Below are positions 7,972-18,429 of a DNA stretch of 46,162 bases, piece by piece. Both the position numbers and the translations under genes were made by a program. Each line of letters opens with the position of its first letter. Within the stretch, counting starts at the first letter, position 1. The notes under the pieces are model-generated. The model was not told where the DNA came from. It did not search any database and was given only the letters and a program-made list of their open reading frames with translations. The stretch spans positions 1-46,162 of the forward strand of contig JAJZQG010000042.1 of NCBI GenBank assembly GCA_021847645.1, written 5' to 3'. The stretch comes from Myxococcales bacterium. GTDB taxonomy: Bacteria; Myxococcota_A; Polyangia; Polyangiales; Polyangiaceae.

Positions 7972-8889
7972 TCAGCACCCGCAACGGCCGTCGCTGCAAC
8001 AATGGCTCGTGCAGCAAAGCGCGTCGTTGCCCGCGCAGTTGCTCCAGCCGTCGGGCAGACAGCAGTGGCCCGTGTCGCTGCAATGACCGGCGCAACACTG
8101 GTCCGAAGAAGAGCAGGGATCGCCCGCGGGATGGCCGCACGTGCCCGTCATCGGGCAGCAGTTGCCCGCGCAGCAAGCCGCCGCGTCCGTGGAGCCGCCG
8201 CACGCGGTGCCCAGCGGCGCACAGCACTGCGAGCCCCACTGACAGCTGCCGTCGCACATCTTCACGTAGCCGCCGGAACATCCGGCCGAGCTCTCGGTGC
8301 TTGGCGCGCAACCTTCTCCCGTGCACGGCCCGGGCGGATCCCACTGGCACTGCGCATTGCAGGTCGTGACTTGCGTTCCCGTGTTGCAGTTGCCGCACGC
8401 CTGCTGGGTCGACGAGCCCGTCGCGCACACGCCTTCCCCGGCGCAAGCAGTGGGCGGGCCCCATGTGCACGAGTCGGTGCAGGTGCGGGTCTGCTGCCCG
8501 CAGTCGCCGCAGGGCACGGTCTCGGTTGCGCCCGGCGTGCATTCGCCCGTACATCCGGAGGAACCACCCGTGCCCGCGCCGCTGTCGGCCGTGGCGCCTG
8601 TCCCGCCGCTGCCCGGTGCGCCGCCCCCCATGCCTGCGCTGGCATCCGGGCTGCTGCCGCCCGTGCCTGGCTGTCCCGCCGAACCCGAGGTGCCACCGGA
8701 CGTCCAGCCTCCCGCCGCGCTGTCGAGCTCGGAGCCCCCGCTTCCGCCCGATTCCACTTGGGCGTCCGCGTCGGGTTGTTCGAAACGCGAGTAGAGCCCC
8801 TCGCCTCGCGTGTTCACCGTGCAAGACAGGAACAGCGCGGCCGCGATCAGGGGGAATCCAGCGGCCATTCTCAGGCACGGCAAGCGCAT
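7972..8889 (-). CDS. Cys-rich secreted lipoprotein
   Basis: A 305-aa protein of unknown function. The start at 8889 gives MRLPCLRMAAG, a hydrophobic segment and a lipobox-like LFLSC. A longer in-frame N-terminus exists but would spoil the signal. A Gly/Ser/Ala linker (about residues 40-110) is followed by around 190 residues with over 30 cysteines. These include thrombospondin- or keratin-like CGDCGQQTRTC repeats and C-terminal CC pairs (CCAPLG, CCAGNCCP, CCSDGRCGC) that resemble knottin-like disulphide modules. Its architecture parallels the lipoprotein at the left edge, but the Cys spacing differs. It is probably displayed on the cell surface. It lies 160 bp upstream of the aldo/keto reductase on the same strand, and no terminator is evident between them. 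Confidence 0.8.
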   Translation of the reverse strand: MRLPCLRMAAGFPLIAAALFLSCTVNTRGEGLYSRFEQPDADAQVESGGSGGSELDSAAGGWTSGGTSGSAGQPGTGGSSPDASAGMGGGAPGSGGTGATADSGAGTGGSSGCTGECTPGATETVPCGDCGQQTRTCTDSCTWGPPTACAGEGVCATGSSTQQACGNCNTGTQVTTCNAQCQWDPPGPCTGEGCAPSTESSAGCSGGYVKMCDGSCQWGSQCCAPLGTACGGSTDAAACCAGNCCPMTGTCGHPAGDPCSSSDQCCAGHCSDTGHCCLPDGWSNCAGNDALCCTSHCCSDGRCGC

Positions 8890-9022
8890 GATCGATCCAT
8901 ACCACAGCGTGATGCACCGGCCGAAGTGCGGACAGGGCATGACGGCGGCGCTGGGAGCGCCGCGAGGATTCATCGATGTTGGGGAGGGGGTTGAACGAAA
9001 GGAAGGCGGGGGAAGGCCTGTG

Positions 9023-9424
<402 letters not shown>

Positions 9425-9715
9425 GATCTCTCTACCCGGTCTGGACGCGCTTCATCCATCCTGCCCTACGAGGAGAGGCGGCGCGCCGCGTCCTCCCGAA
9501 GACCGTCCCACCCTTGGGACCAGTCACCCACCGAACGCCAACGCCGAGCGGATCTCCCTGCTTCGTCAGGTGTCGGGCCTGACTCAATGTCGAAACGAAC
9601 GAAGGGAAACCGACCAGAACGAAGCTCCTGCGGATAGCGAGCGAAAGATGACGCAGGAGCGTTGGAAAGGCAAGTGGGTCGAGAAGAAATCGGCGTTTAG
9701 AAAGACGACCGCGGG

Positions 9716-11206
9716 TCACCCATCGAGGGTCGGCTCTGCCCACTCTCCGGTCTTGAGGTACTCGTCAATCGACTTGGCAGCCACGCGGCCAGCACCCATG
9801 GCGAGGATTACGGTCGCCGCGCCCAGCACGATGTCGCCCCCGGCCCACACGCCCGGAATGCTCGTGCGCCCCGACTTTTTCTCCGCCTTGATGTTGCCCC
9901 ATTTCTTGGTGGCAAGCCCCTTGGTGGAACGCGGAATCAGCGGGTTCGGGCCGTTGCCGATCGACACCACGACCGTGTCGACCTCCAGCGTGACCGTCTC
10001 GTCCGTGGGAACCGGACGGCGCCGTCCGCTCGCGTCGGGCTCGCCCAACACCATCTTCTGGCAGACCGCACGCGCCACACGACCGTCGGCATCTCCCTCG
10101 TAGCGGATGGGGTTGTGCAGGAACAGGAACTGGATGCCCTCTTCCTCCGCGTGCTCGAGCTCCTCGACCCGCGCCGGCATCTCGGCGCGCGTACGACGGT
10201 ACACGTTGTACACGTTCTTGGCGCCGAGGCGCTTGGCCGTGCGTGCAGCGTCCATCGCGACGTTGCCGCCGCCGATCACCGCAACGTTCTTGCTGTGGGC
10301 GACGGGCGTGTCGGCTGCCTGGTCGTAGGCGCGCATGAGGTTCACGCGCGTCAGATACTCATTGGCCGAGTAGACGCCGTTGAGGTTCTCCCCCGGGATG
10401 TTCATGAAGTAGGGCAAGCCCGCGCCGGTGGCGACGAAGATGGCGTCGAACGACTCGCGCAGCTCGTCCATCGAGTACGTCTGGCCAATCACCACGCTGG
10501 TGCGAAGCTTGACGCCCGCGCGCTCGAGCATGTTGACCTCGACGTCGACGATCTTCTTCGGGAGGCGGAACTCGGGGATGCCGTAGACCAGCACGCCGCC
10601 GGCCTTGTGAAGCGCCTCGAAGATGGTCACGTCGTGTCCGAGTCGCGCCAGATCAGCCGCGGCGGTCAACCCGGCCGGGCCCGCTCCCACGATCGCGACC
10701 TTCTTGCCCGTCGCGGGCGCCGGGGTCATCGGCTCCATCTTGCCCGTCTCGCGCTCCCAGTCGGCCAGGAACCGCTCGAGCCGGCCGATCGCCACGGGCC
10801 GGTTCTTCTTTCCCACGGTGCAGAGCTTCTCGCACTGCTCCTCTTGCGGACAGACGCGCCCGCAGACCGCGGGCAGCACGTTGTCGGTCTTGAGCACGCG
10901 CACGCCCTCGAGGAAGTTGCCTTCGGCGATCTTCTTGATGAACAGCGGGATGTTGATACCCACCGGGCAGCCCTCGACACACAAGGGCTTCTTGCACTGG
11001 ATGCACCGCAAGGCCTCGATGCGCGCCGTGTTCCCGTCGAACCCGAGCGCGACTTCGGCGAAGTTGCCGATGCGCACCTCGGGCGGCTGCTGCGGCATGT
11101 GCTGCCGCGGGATCGCCATGCGCTCCTTGTTCGAGATCTTGGGCTCGCCATGCTCGGGGAACGTGATCGGCGGATTGTTCACCGGCTTGTTCTCGCGCGT
11201 GCTCAT
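9716..11206 (-). CDS. NfnB/GltD-like NADPH-dependent flavoprotein
   Basis: A 496-aa FAD and Fe-S oxidoreductase commonly annotated as NADPH-dependent glutamate synthase small chain. The N-terminal ferredoxin-like part has Cys clusters CIQCKKPLCVEGCP and CGRVCPQEEQCEKLC for [4Fe-4S] centres. Two dinucleotide folds follow: VGAGPAG (FAD) and IGGGNVAMDAART (NADPH). The C-terminal GGD motif lies in WAGGDIVLG. The start at 11206 overlaps the upstream gene's stop as ATGA, so translation is coupled. That partner is a PyrK-like flavoprotein, and the pair is diagnostic for NfnAB/SudAB. Such complexes transfer electrons between NADH, ferredoxin and NADPH by flavin bifurcation in anaerobes. No gltB large subunit is adjacent, which favours the Nfn role over glutamate synthase. 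Confidence 0.93.
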   Translation of the reverse strand: MSTRENKPVNNPPITFPEHGEPKISNKERMAIPRQHMPQQPPEVRIGNFAEVALGFDGNTARIEALRCIQCKKPLCVEGCPVGINIPLFIKKIAEGNFLEGVRVLKTDNVLPAVCGRVCPQEEQCEKLCTVGKKNRPVAIGRLERFLADWERETGKMEPMTPAPATGKKVAIVGAGPAGLTAAADLARLGHDVTIFEALHKAGGVLVYGIPEFRLPKKIVDVEVNMLERAGVKLRTSVVIGQTYSMDELRESFDAIFVATGAGLPYFMNIPGENLNGVYSANEYLTRVNLMRAYDQAADTPVAHSKNVAVIGGGNVAMDAARTAKRLGAKNVYNVYRRTRAEMPARVEELEHAEEEGIQFLFLHNPIRYEGDADGRVARAVCQKMVLGEPDASGRRRPVPTDETVTLEVDTVVVSIGNGPNPLIPRSTKGLATKKWGNIKAEKKSGRTSIPGVWAGGDIVLGAATVILAMGAGRVAAKSIDEYLKTGEWAEPTLDG

Positions 11207-12123
11207 TTCGCCTCCTGGGCCTTCGCGGCGTCGACCATGCGCAGCAGTCGGCAGTCCTTCGGCTCGTGATCGTGACGACGCAGGAACTCGTCGTAGCGGC
11301 TCTTCTCCTGCGGCACGTAGAACCGCTGGCGTCGCGCCAGCTCCTCGAAGTCGACCAGGTGACCGTTGAACTCGGGCCCGTCGACGCACACGAACTTCGT
11401 TTCACCGCCCACGGTCACGCGGCAGCCCCCGCACATCCCCGTGCCGTCGATCATCACCGGATTGAGGCTGACCAACGTGGGAATGCCCAGTTGCTTCGTC
11501 AGCGCTGAGACGAACTTCATCATGACCAGCGGCCCAATGGCGACGCACAGGTCCGCCTTGCCGCCGGCCTCGGTTTCCGCGCGGATCGCGTCGGTCACCA
11601 GCCCCTTTTCCCCGTAGCTGCCGTCGTCGGTCACGATGCGCACGCGGTCGCACGCCTTGCGCATCTCCGCTTCCATGATGAACAGGTCCTTGCTGCGCGC
11701 GCCCAGGATTCCGATCACCTCGTTGCCGGCCGCGCGAAGCGCCTGCGCGATCGGGTGCAGCGGCGCGATGCCGATGCCTCCGCCCACGGCGAGGACCTTG
11801 CCCCACTTCTCGATGTGCGTCGGCGTGCCCAGCGGCCCCACCAGATCGGCCACCTTCTCGCCTACCCGAAGCAGGTGCGCCATCTCCGCCGTCGACTTGC
11901 CCACCTCTTGCACGATCAACGTGATCGTCCCCTTGTCCGCGTCCGCGTCCGCGATGGTCAGCGGAATGCGCTCGCTGTCGGCATGGGCGCGCACGATGAC
12001 GAACTGCCCGGGCTTCCGACGTCTGGCGATGTCGGGCGCCGAGAGCACGTACTTCGTGACCTTCGGTGACAGAAATTCCTTGGCGACCAGGACCGACTTC
12101 TCCGGGTTGATCGTGGCGGTCAT
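11203..12123 (-). CDS. NfnA/SudB-like FAD and [2Fe-2S] subunit
   Basis: A 306-aa protein of the sulfide dehydrogenase/dihydroorotate dehydrogenase electron-transfer family. The start MTATINPEKS at 12123 is preceded by AAGGAG. The N-terminal beta-barrel FAD domain includes RIPLTIADAD. The NAD-binding domain has VGGGIGIAPL. A C-terminal [2Fe-2S] motif follows: CGGC within GTGMCGGCRV, then a Cys in KFVCVDGPEF. It should pair with the downstream NfnB-like protein to form a transhydrogenase that links NADH, ferredoxin and NADP pools in the cytoplasm. The ATGA overlap supports equimolar synthesis. An extended upstream reading of 36 residues lacks family similarity and was not used. Confidence 0.93.
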   Translation of the reverse strand: MTATINPEKSVLVAKEFLSPKVTKYVLSAPDIARRRKPGQFVIVRAHADSERIPLTIADADADKGTITLIVQEVGKSTAEMAHLLRVGEKVADLVGPLGTPTHIEKWGKVLAVGGGIGIAPLHPIAQALRAAGNEVIGILGARSKDLFIMEAEMRKACDRVRIVTDDGSYGEKGLVTDAIRAETEAGGKADLCVAIGPLVMMKFVSALTKQLGIPTLVSLNPVMIDGTGMCGGCRVTVGGETKFVCVDGPEFNGHLVDFEELARRQRFYVPQEKSRYDEFLRRHDHEPKDCRLLRMVDAAKAQEAK

Positions 12124-12517
12124 GCGGGGACTCCTTCGATGGCCGCGGGCGAACGGTGCAGCAGCTTCGCCTGCGCGACGGCGTGGCAGATCGTCCGTTC
12201 CCGCTTCGGCGCTGCGAGCCTCGTGGGACATGCCCGCGGGCCGGCGGGTCGGACCGGGAATGGATAGCCGCAGCGTTGAAACAGGGCAAGGACTCTATCG
12301 CGCCGCGAAACGCTTCTCGTGCACCGAACGCTTGCTCCGTCCCTCCCTCGCGCCCCTCCGCGGATCGGCCCGCCAGTGACCGCCTTCGCGAGTTTCACGT
12401 TGGAGCCGCCGCCCGAGTCGGGCCACACTGGGCACGCCATGATGGCGTGACGTCGGCTCCGCCCCGCGGGCCGCGTCCACCACCGGCTTCACCCGTGCTC
12501 CTTCGAGGAAGTCCCGC
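12124..12517. other. Divergent intergenic region
   Basis: This is 394 bp between the divergent nfnA-like and GH13-like genes and must hold both promoters. I see no gene, no clear -35/-10 pair and no strong dyad. Short open frames in it are Arg/Pro-rich and unconvincing. Confidence 0.5.
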
Positions 12518-14278
12518 ATGCGCGATATCCGCGGCCAGACGATCTACCACGTCATGCTCGACCGCTTCGGCGGCACCGAGGCCTCCAACAACGAGGGCTA
12601 CGACCCGGAGACCTTCGACGCCTCCCGCACCGACCCCGCTCTGCACTGGGGCGGTGACCTCCAATCCCTGCTCGACCGCCTCGAGTACGTCGCAGGACTC
12701 GGTGTCACCTGCGTTCGCCTCTCGCCGATCTTCGAGCAGATGCACGGACTCGGACTCGATCGCGGCCGCCCCAGCGCCGCGTGGGACGGCAAGTGGCCCC
12801 GCGACTGGCGTCGCATCGATCAGCACCTTCTTCCGCGCGCCGAGTGGGATCGGCCGTTCGCCGCGCGTGACACCGTCTTCGATCGCCTCGTCGCCGTCTG
12901 CCACGCCCACGGCATGCGCGTGGTCCTGGACTTCGTGTGCGACCACGCCAACCCCGGCAGCGACCGCGAGCCGCGCGGCGAGATGTGCGACGACGGACGC
13001 TGGCTGCTGTCCTCCGAACACGATCCCAAAGGGTGGCTCCGTCGCGGCCCCGGCCGCGAGGATCTGGCGCAGGACGGCAGCGGGCTCGATCGGTTCGACG
13101 CGCGCAATCCGAGCTTCACGCACCACATGATCGACGTGTTGTGCGACTGGACCGACCGTGGAGCAGACGGCTTCTGCTTCCTCGGCGCGCAGCACATGCC
13201 CTTGTGGTTCTGGCAGCAGATCGCCTCCTCGATGTACGCACGCCGCCCCGGCATCATGCTGCTGGGCGTGCCTCCCACCAACACCACGTGGCAGGACGCC
13301 GCGCTCGACTTCGCCAACCACTCCGGCTTGCACCTCACCGACTTCTCCTTCCACCGCCACGTCGTCGAATCGCTGTGCTGGAACGACGTGGGCGGGATGC
13401 GTCGCATCGCCGGCTACCTCGAGAAGGACGACAGGCTCGACGACGCGTCGAGCCTGGTGACGCTGCTGGACTCGCCCGATACGCCGCGCTTGCTGTCGAG
13501 CGGGTTGCCCGACGCCCAGCTGCCCCTCGCCGTCACGCTGCTCATGACCGTGCGCGGCACGCCTTGCATCCAGTACGGCACCGAGCAGGCGATCCGCTCG
13601 CCCGGAAATCCCGACGCGCGCATCGCGCCCAGGATGGAGACCTTCGACGAATCCACGCCCGTAGCCCGAGCGATTCGCAGGTTGGCCGCCCTGCGGCGCG
13701 ACAACTTGGCGCTCCAGCGCGGCTATTACCGCACACTCTGGGTCAGCGACGACGCTCTGGTGTTCTCCCGTACCCACGACAAGGAGCACGTTGTGGTCGC
13801 GCTCAATCGCGGCCGCGACATCGAGGCTCGCATCGACAACATCCCCCTGCCCGACGGGCCGGCTATCGACGTGTTGGGCGGGCCCGGCTCGTTCGTGCGC
13901 GAGCACGCCTTCCCCGCGCTCCGCATGCCCCGAAGCTCCGCCCAGGTCTTCGTCCAGGAAGACCGCGTCGAGACCGCCGGCACCGCGATCGTCTTTCGCT
14001 TGACCGGCTACGCCACCCGCTTCGGCGAGCGCATCGTGCTGACGGGCAGCGCCCCGGAGCTCGGCGCCTGGGACCTCGCCCACGCGATTCCCCTGCAGTA
14101 CGCCAACGCCAACCTGTGGATCGGCCAGGTCACCTTCGACCGCAGCGTCGGCCAGCGCATCGCCTACCGGTACGTGGTGCTCGACGACCGCGACAACGCC
14201 AACCGGGAGCGGCGCCTGCCGCGCTTGCGCGACGTGCCTCCGGTCTCTGAAGTCGAGTGGCAGGACCGGTGGAGCTGA
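12518..14278 (+). CDS. GH13-like protein with CBM20, catalytic residues lost
   Basis: A 586-aa cytoplasmic protein (no signal) starting QTIYHVMLDRF, typical of alpha-amylase-type TIM barrels. GAGGA precedes the ATG. Region I is DFVCDHANPG (residues 138-147, His143 kept). Region II is DGFCFLGAQH (217-226); the usual R-x-D has become Cys220-x-Leu222, so the nucleophile Asp is gone. In region III the acid/base Glu after Gly is Val251. In region IV the NHD triad is Ser319-Pro320-Asp321, keeping only the last Asp. A starch-binding CBM20 domain follows at about 490-575, with LTGSAPELGAWD and IAYRYVV. It therefore probably binds glycogen or starch but cannot hydrolyse it by the GH13 mechanism. It converges on rpsA. 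A regulatory or scaffold role is inference. Confidence 0.88.
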   Translation: MRDIRGQTIYHVMLDRFGGTEASNNEGYDPETFDASRTDPALHWGGDLQSLLDRLEYVAGLGVTCVRLSPIFEQMHGLGLDRGRPSAAWDGKWPRDWRRIDQHLLPRAEWDRPFAARDTVFDRLVAVCHAHGMRVVLDFVCDHANPGSDREPRGEMCDDGRWLLSSEHDPKGWLRRGPGREDLAQDGSGLDRFDARNPSFTHHMIDVLCDWTDRGADGFCFLGAQHMPLWFWQQIASSMYARRPGIMLLGVPPTNTTWQDAALDFANHSGLHLTDFSFHRHVVESLCWNDVGGMRRIAGYLEKDDRLDDASSLVTLLDSPDTPRLLSSGLPDAQLPLAVTLLMTVRGTPCIQYGTEQAIRSPGNPDARIAPRMETFDESTPVARAIRRLAALRRDNLALQRGYYRTLWVSDDALVFSRTHDKEHVVVALNRGRDIEARIDNIPLPDGPAIDVLGGPGSFVREHAFPALRMPRSSAQVFVQEDRVETAGTAIVFRLTGYATRFGERIVLTGSAPELGAWDLAHAIPLQYANANLWIGQVTFDRSVGQRIAYRYVVLDDRDNANRERRLPRLRDVPPVSEVEWQDRWS

Positions 14279-14300
14279 AGACTGAGGAGCCGGAGGGGAT

Positions 14301-14324
14301 GCGCTGCTGAGCAGGCAGCAGCGC
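14301..14324. terminator. Hairpin between convergent genes
   Basis: A perfect nine-base-pair stem, GCGCTGCTG (14301-14309) with CAGCAGCGC (14316-14324), and a six-base loop. It lies between the GH13-like stop and the rpsA stop. It has no T tract on either strand, so it may act bidirectionally or mainly as an mRNA 3' barrier. Confidence 0.5.
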
Positions 14325-14351
14325 GAGGGGGGGAGTTGGTGCTGGCGCGAC

Positions 14352-16052
<1,701 letters not shown>

Positions 16053-16225
16053 GTTGAATGTTGATCCTCTACTTTCCCTCAGTAGTATCCAGCCGGGTGC
16101 TCGCACCTGGCGGGACCCGCGCGACGGGGTAGCGCAGGCGTCATGCCAAGTCAATTGCGACTTCCTGCGGTTCTCGGCCTCCTGCGCGCGGGAGAGCAGA
16201 TGATCAGCCCGGGAGCCCGACTTCC

Positions 16226-16585
16226 ATGCGCCACGACCGCTCCGACCCTACCGCCCGTGACCTCGTCCCGAAACCACTCCTGATCGCCGCATGCGCCGGC
16301 GCGGCCCTGCTCGCACAAACGTGCGCAACGCCCCCGCCCTGCCCCGCGCCTCCACCACCACCTCCACCATCGGCTGCTCCCCCCGCCCCAACCGCTCCGG
16401 TCGTCCAACGTGCACCCGCCCCTGCCGTCACCCCGTGCGAATGCAACGCAGCCGACGCCAGCTCGCCTGTTTCCACGCCGGACGCGGCCGAGCCCCAATC
16501 TCCACCCCGCCCCGATCTGCTGCACCCGGACGCTGGGCCCGCCCGGTTTCCCATGGACTTGGGTCCCGACGCCGAGCCGCTGTAA
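16226..16585 (+). CDS. Possible small Pro-rich lipoprotein
   Basis: A 119-aa open frame antiparallel to its neighbours. It has a basic start, a hydrophobic stretch (LLIAACAGAALLAQTC) ending in a lipobox-like AQTC, then a Pro/Ala-rich region containing PPPPPPP, and a short CEC motif. Architecture fits a small secreted lipoprotein. However, composition is low-complexity, no clear ribosome site is seen, and the high GC here opens frames on both strands. No homologue is recognised. If it is not real, 16053-16876 is an 824-bp gap between the lipoprotein gene and rpsA. Confidence 0.4.
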   Translation: MRHDRSDPTARDLVPKPLLIAACAGAALLAQTCATPPPCPAPPPPPPPSAAPPAPTAPVVQRAPAPAVTPCECNAADASSPVSTPDAAEPQSPPRPDLLHPDAGPARFPMDLGPDAEPL

Positions 16586-16876
16586 GAACTCGCGCTCAGG
16601 TGCCACCGACACGACGCCTCGACAGCCCCAGGCCCCGCCTCGACGGTTCGACCCCACGCCTCACTCGATCGACCCGGAGCCTGTCCCAATCGACCCTTTG
16701 CCTCGGAGGTCCGTTCCTGCTGCACACGGGAGCCCTCTGATCCAACCAAGCTTCGTGCCTGACTTCACATTGTGTCGGTCGCCTGCTTCCGACCTTCGCG
16801 TCGGATGTGCGCCGTGCGGTCGCTTCGTTCGGAAGTCCGTGCACCGCCTGCGCAAGACTTCGAGGCGAGGGCTCGC

Positions 16877-17854
16877 TCACAGCCCGCGAGGCAGCGTCAT
16901 GTCGACCCGGATCGTCTCGCCTTCCCTCTGCGCATGGGCCGCTTCCGCCGCTGCTTGGTACGCGCCGCGATCCGACCTCACCAGCGCATCATGCACTCGA
17001 CGCAACGTCTGCGAAGCATCCGCGGCGGCCTTGCCGTCCGCATAGACCAAGGTCGCCCGCACGTTGACACGATCGCCTACGTCGATTCGCAGCACGAACG
17101 TCGAAAGCCCCCTTGCGAGCGTCGCGACCATGGGCGACTTGTCGCGCCATGCCTGCGGGAGCGCGTTGTCGCCCACGCGCGCAGCAAGCCCGACCATCGC
17201 GTCGCGCGGCGGCTCGAGCGTCTCGGCGTCCGGGCCGTCGCGCACCAGGCGCAGCACCGAGTCGATCTGCCCCGGCGTAACCACCAGCACGTTGCCTGCC
17301 TGGTCGCGCAAGATCATCGCCGGCGCGCTGCGGTGATGTTCCGGCGCTTGCGGCTCGAACACCGACACCCCTCCGCTGTCGCCCGTCGCCTTCCATCCTT
17401 TGGCCCCACACGGCACGCCGCCAGAGTCGTCGTCGGGCATGCTCATGCGCAGCAGCGCGTCGCCGTCCAAACCGCTCGGGCCCAGCCGTATCGCCAGCGT
17501 TGCGCTCGAGGCCTTCTCGAGGCACGGCCGGGCCGTGTCCAACATCGCGTCCGATAGCTGCGCTCCACGGAGCCACACCATCACGTCGTCGAAGACCGAC
17601 TGCGACCGCGCCCGAGCCAGGTCCGCGCGGACCACCAGGTCCTCGTCGCCGGGCAGCAGCGTGTCGAGAGCGACCGTGTGCGCGTCACGCCGCGGCTGCG
17701 CAGGCGCGCGCGCCGGACCGTTGGAGCAGGCAACGCTCGCCAGCGCTACGACGAACGCAAGCCCAGCGATTCGATGGTCGCGTGCACGGCTCACGAGACG
17801 GGTGATAGCACGCTGGGTGACAACGCGCGTCCCAAGGTTCATCGCCGTCGTCAC
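16877..17854 (-). CDS. Lipoprotein downstream of RNase H gene
   Basis: A 325-aa hypothetical lipoprotein. The GTG at 17854 overlaps the upstream RNase H stop (GTGA), while an ATG at 17842 (MNLGTR) is also possible. The N-terminus is basic, followed by a hydrophobic helix ending in lipobox SVAC. The mature part starts near LDTLLPGDEDLVVRADLARA and alternates predicted beta strands and helices. It resembles the lipoprotein at 19214-20224 in layout: an LLPG start, a VLVVTPGQ/FVVVTKN strand and a closing strand-helix unit. The two are probably distant paralogues flanking cmk and the RNase H gene. No function is recognised. Confidence 0.82.
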   Translation of the reverse strand: MTTAMNLGTRVVTQRAITRLVSRARDHRIAGLAFVVALASVACSNGPARAPAQPRRDAHTVALDTLLPGDEDLVVRADLARARSQSVFDDVMVWLRGAQLSDAMLDTARPCLEKASSATLAIRLGPSGLDGDALLRMSMPDDDSGGVPCGAKGWKATGDSGGVSVFEPQAPEHHRSAPAMILRDQAGNVLVVTPGQIDSVLRLVRDGPDAETLEPPRDAMVGLAARVGDNALPQAWRDKSPMVATLARGLSTFVLRIDVGDRVNVRATLVYADGKAAADASQTLRRVHDALVRSDRGAYQAAAEAAHAQREGETIRVDMTLPRGL

Positions 17855-18423
17855 GAGGTGGGCTGCGCGCGGCGCCTGCGCTTCTTCTTGCGCTTGCGAT
17901 GTCTCGGCGCTGACGCGATGGCCGTTGGCGAAGCTGATGGTGCGCGTGCTTCCGGCTGGTGCGTGCGTGATGAACGCTCGGGCGACAGCCCCTTGCGTGC
18001 GCGCCGCGCTTCCCGATCACAGTGCGCGTTGAGCCACGCCGTCACGTCGCCTTGCGGGTTGCGGTGTCCCTTCACCCAGCGAGGCCTGATGTGCACGCGG
18101 CCCTGCACCAGCTCGCGCACCTTCTCCTGCAGGCGACGCAGCACCGGGTCCCGCGATAGCGGCGCTCTCACGCCCACCGCTTCCATGGCCTGCTGGTTGT
18201 CCGATCGGACCTGGATTCCTTCCACCTTCGCGCCCCACGTCCGGAGCACCAGGTAGATGCCCGCGAACACCGCCGCCATCTCCGCGTGGGTCGCGCTCTT
18301 CGCGTACGGCGGGCACGCGCCGCTGCGCACGATACGGCCGACTTCGGACTTCGCCCAGACCGCCCAGCCGCCCTCGCGCCGTCCCGGATGCCACGAGGCG
18401 TCGGTGTAGAGCGTCACCCACAT
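17851..18423 (-). CDS. RNase H family protein with basic tail
   Basis: A 190-aa protein. The RNase H catalytic set is intact: Asp in YTDAS (residue 8), Glu in HAEMAAV, Asp in RSDNQQA, plus His in VKGHRN and a last Asp in CDREARRA. It should cleave RNA in RNA-DNA hybrids. Spacing differs from E. coli RNase HI, as in YpdQ-like proteins. The final 35 residues or so are Lys/Arg-rich (HRKRKKKRRRR) and could bind nucleic acid. It begins six bases after the cmk stop and overlaps the next lipoprotein by GTGA, so all three are co-translated. E. coli rnhA-type identity is not certain, so no symbol is given. Confidence 0.88.
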   Translation of the reverse strand: MWVTLYTDASWHPGRREGGWAVWAKSEVGRIVRSGACPPYAKSATHAEMAAVFAGIYLVLRTWGAKVEGIQVRSDNQQAMEAVGVRAPLSRDPVLRRLQEKVRELVQGRVHIRPRWVKGHRNPQGDVTAWLNAHCDREARRARKGLSPERSSRTHQPEARAPSASPTAIASAPRHRKRKKKRRRRAQPTS

Positions 18424-18429
18424 GCGCGC

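Noticed and set aside
16204-16749. A 181-codon minus-strand frame upstream of rpsA
   Set aside because: It is a Gly/Ala/Ser-rich low-complexity reading opposite a Pro-rich frame. No signal or domain is present.
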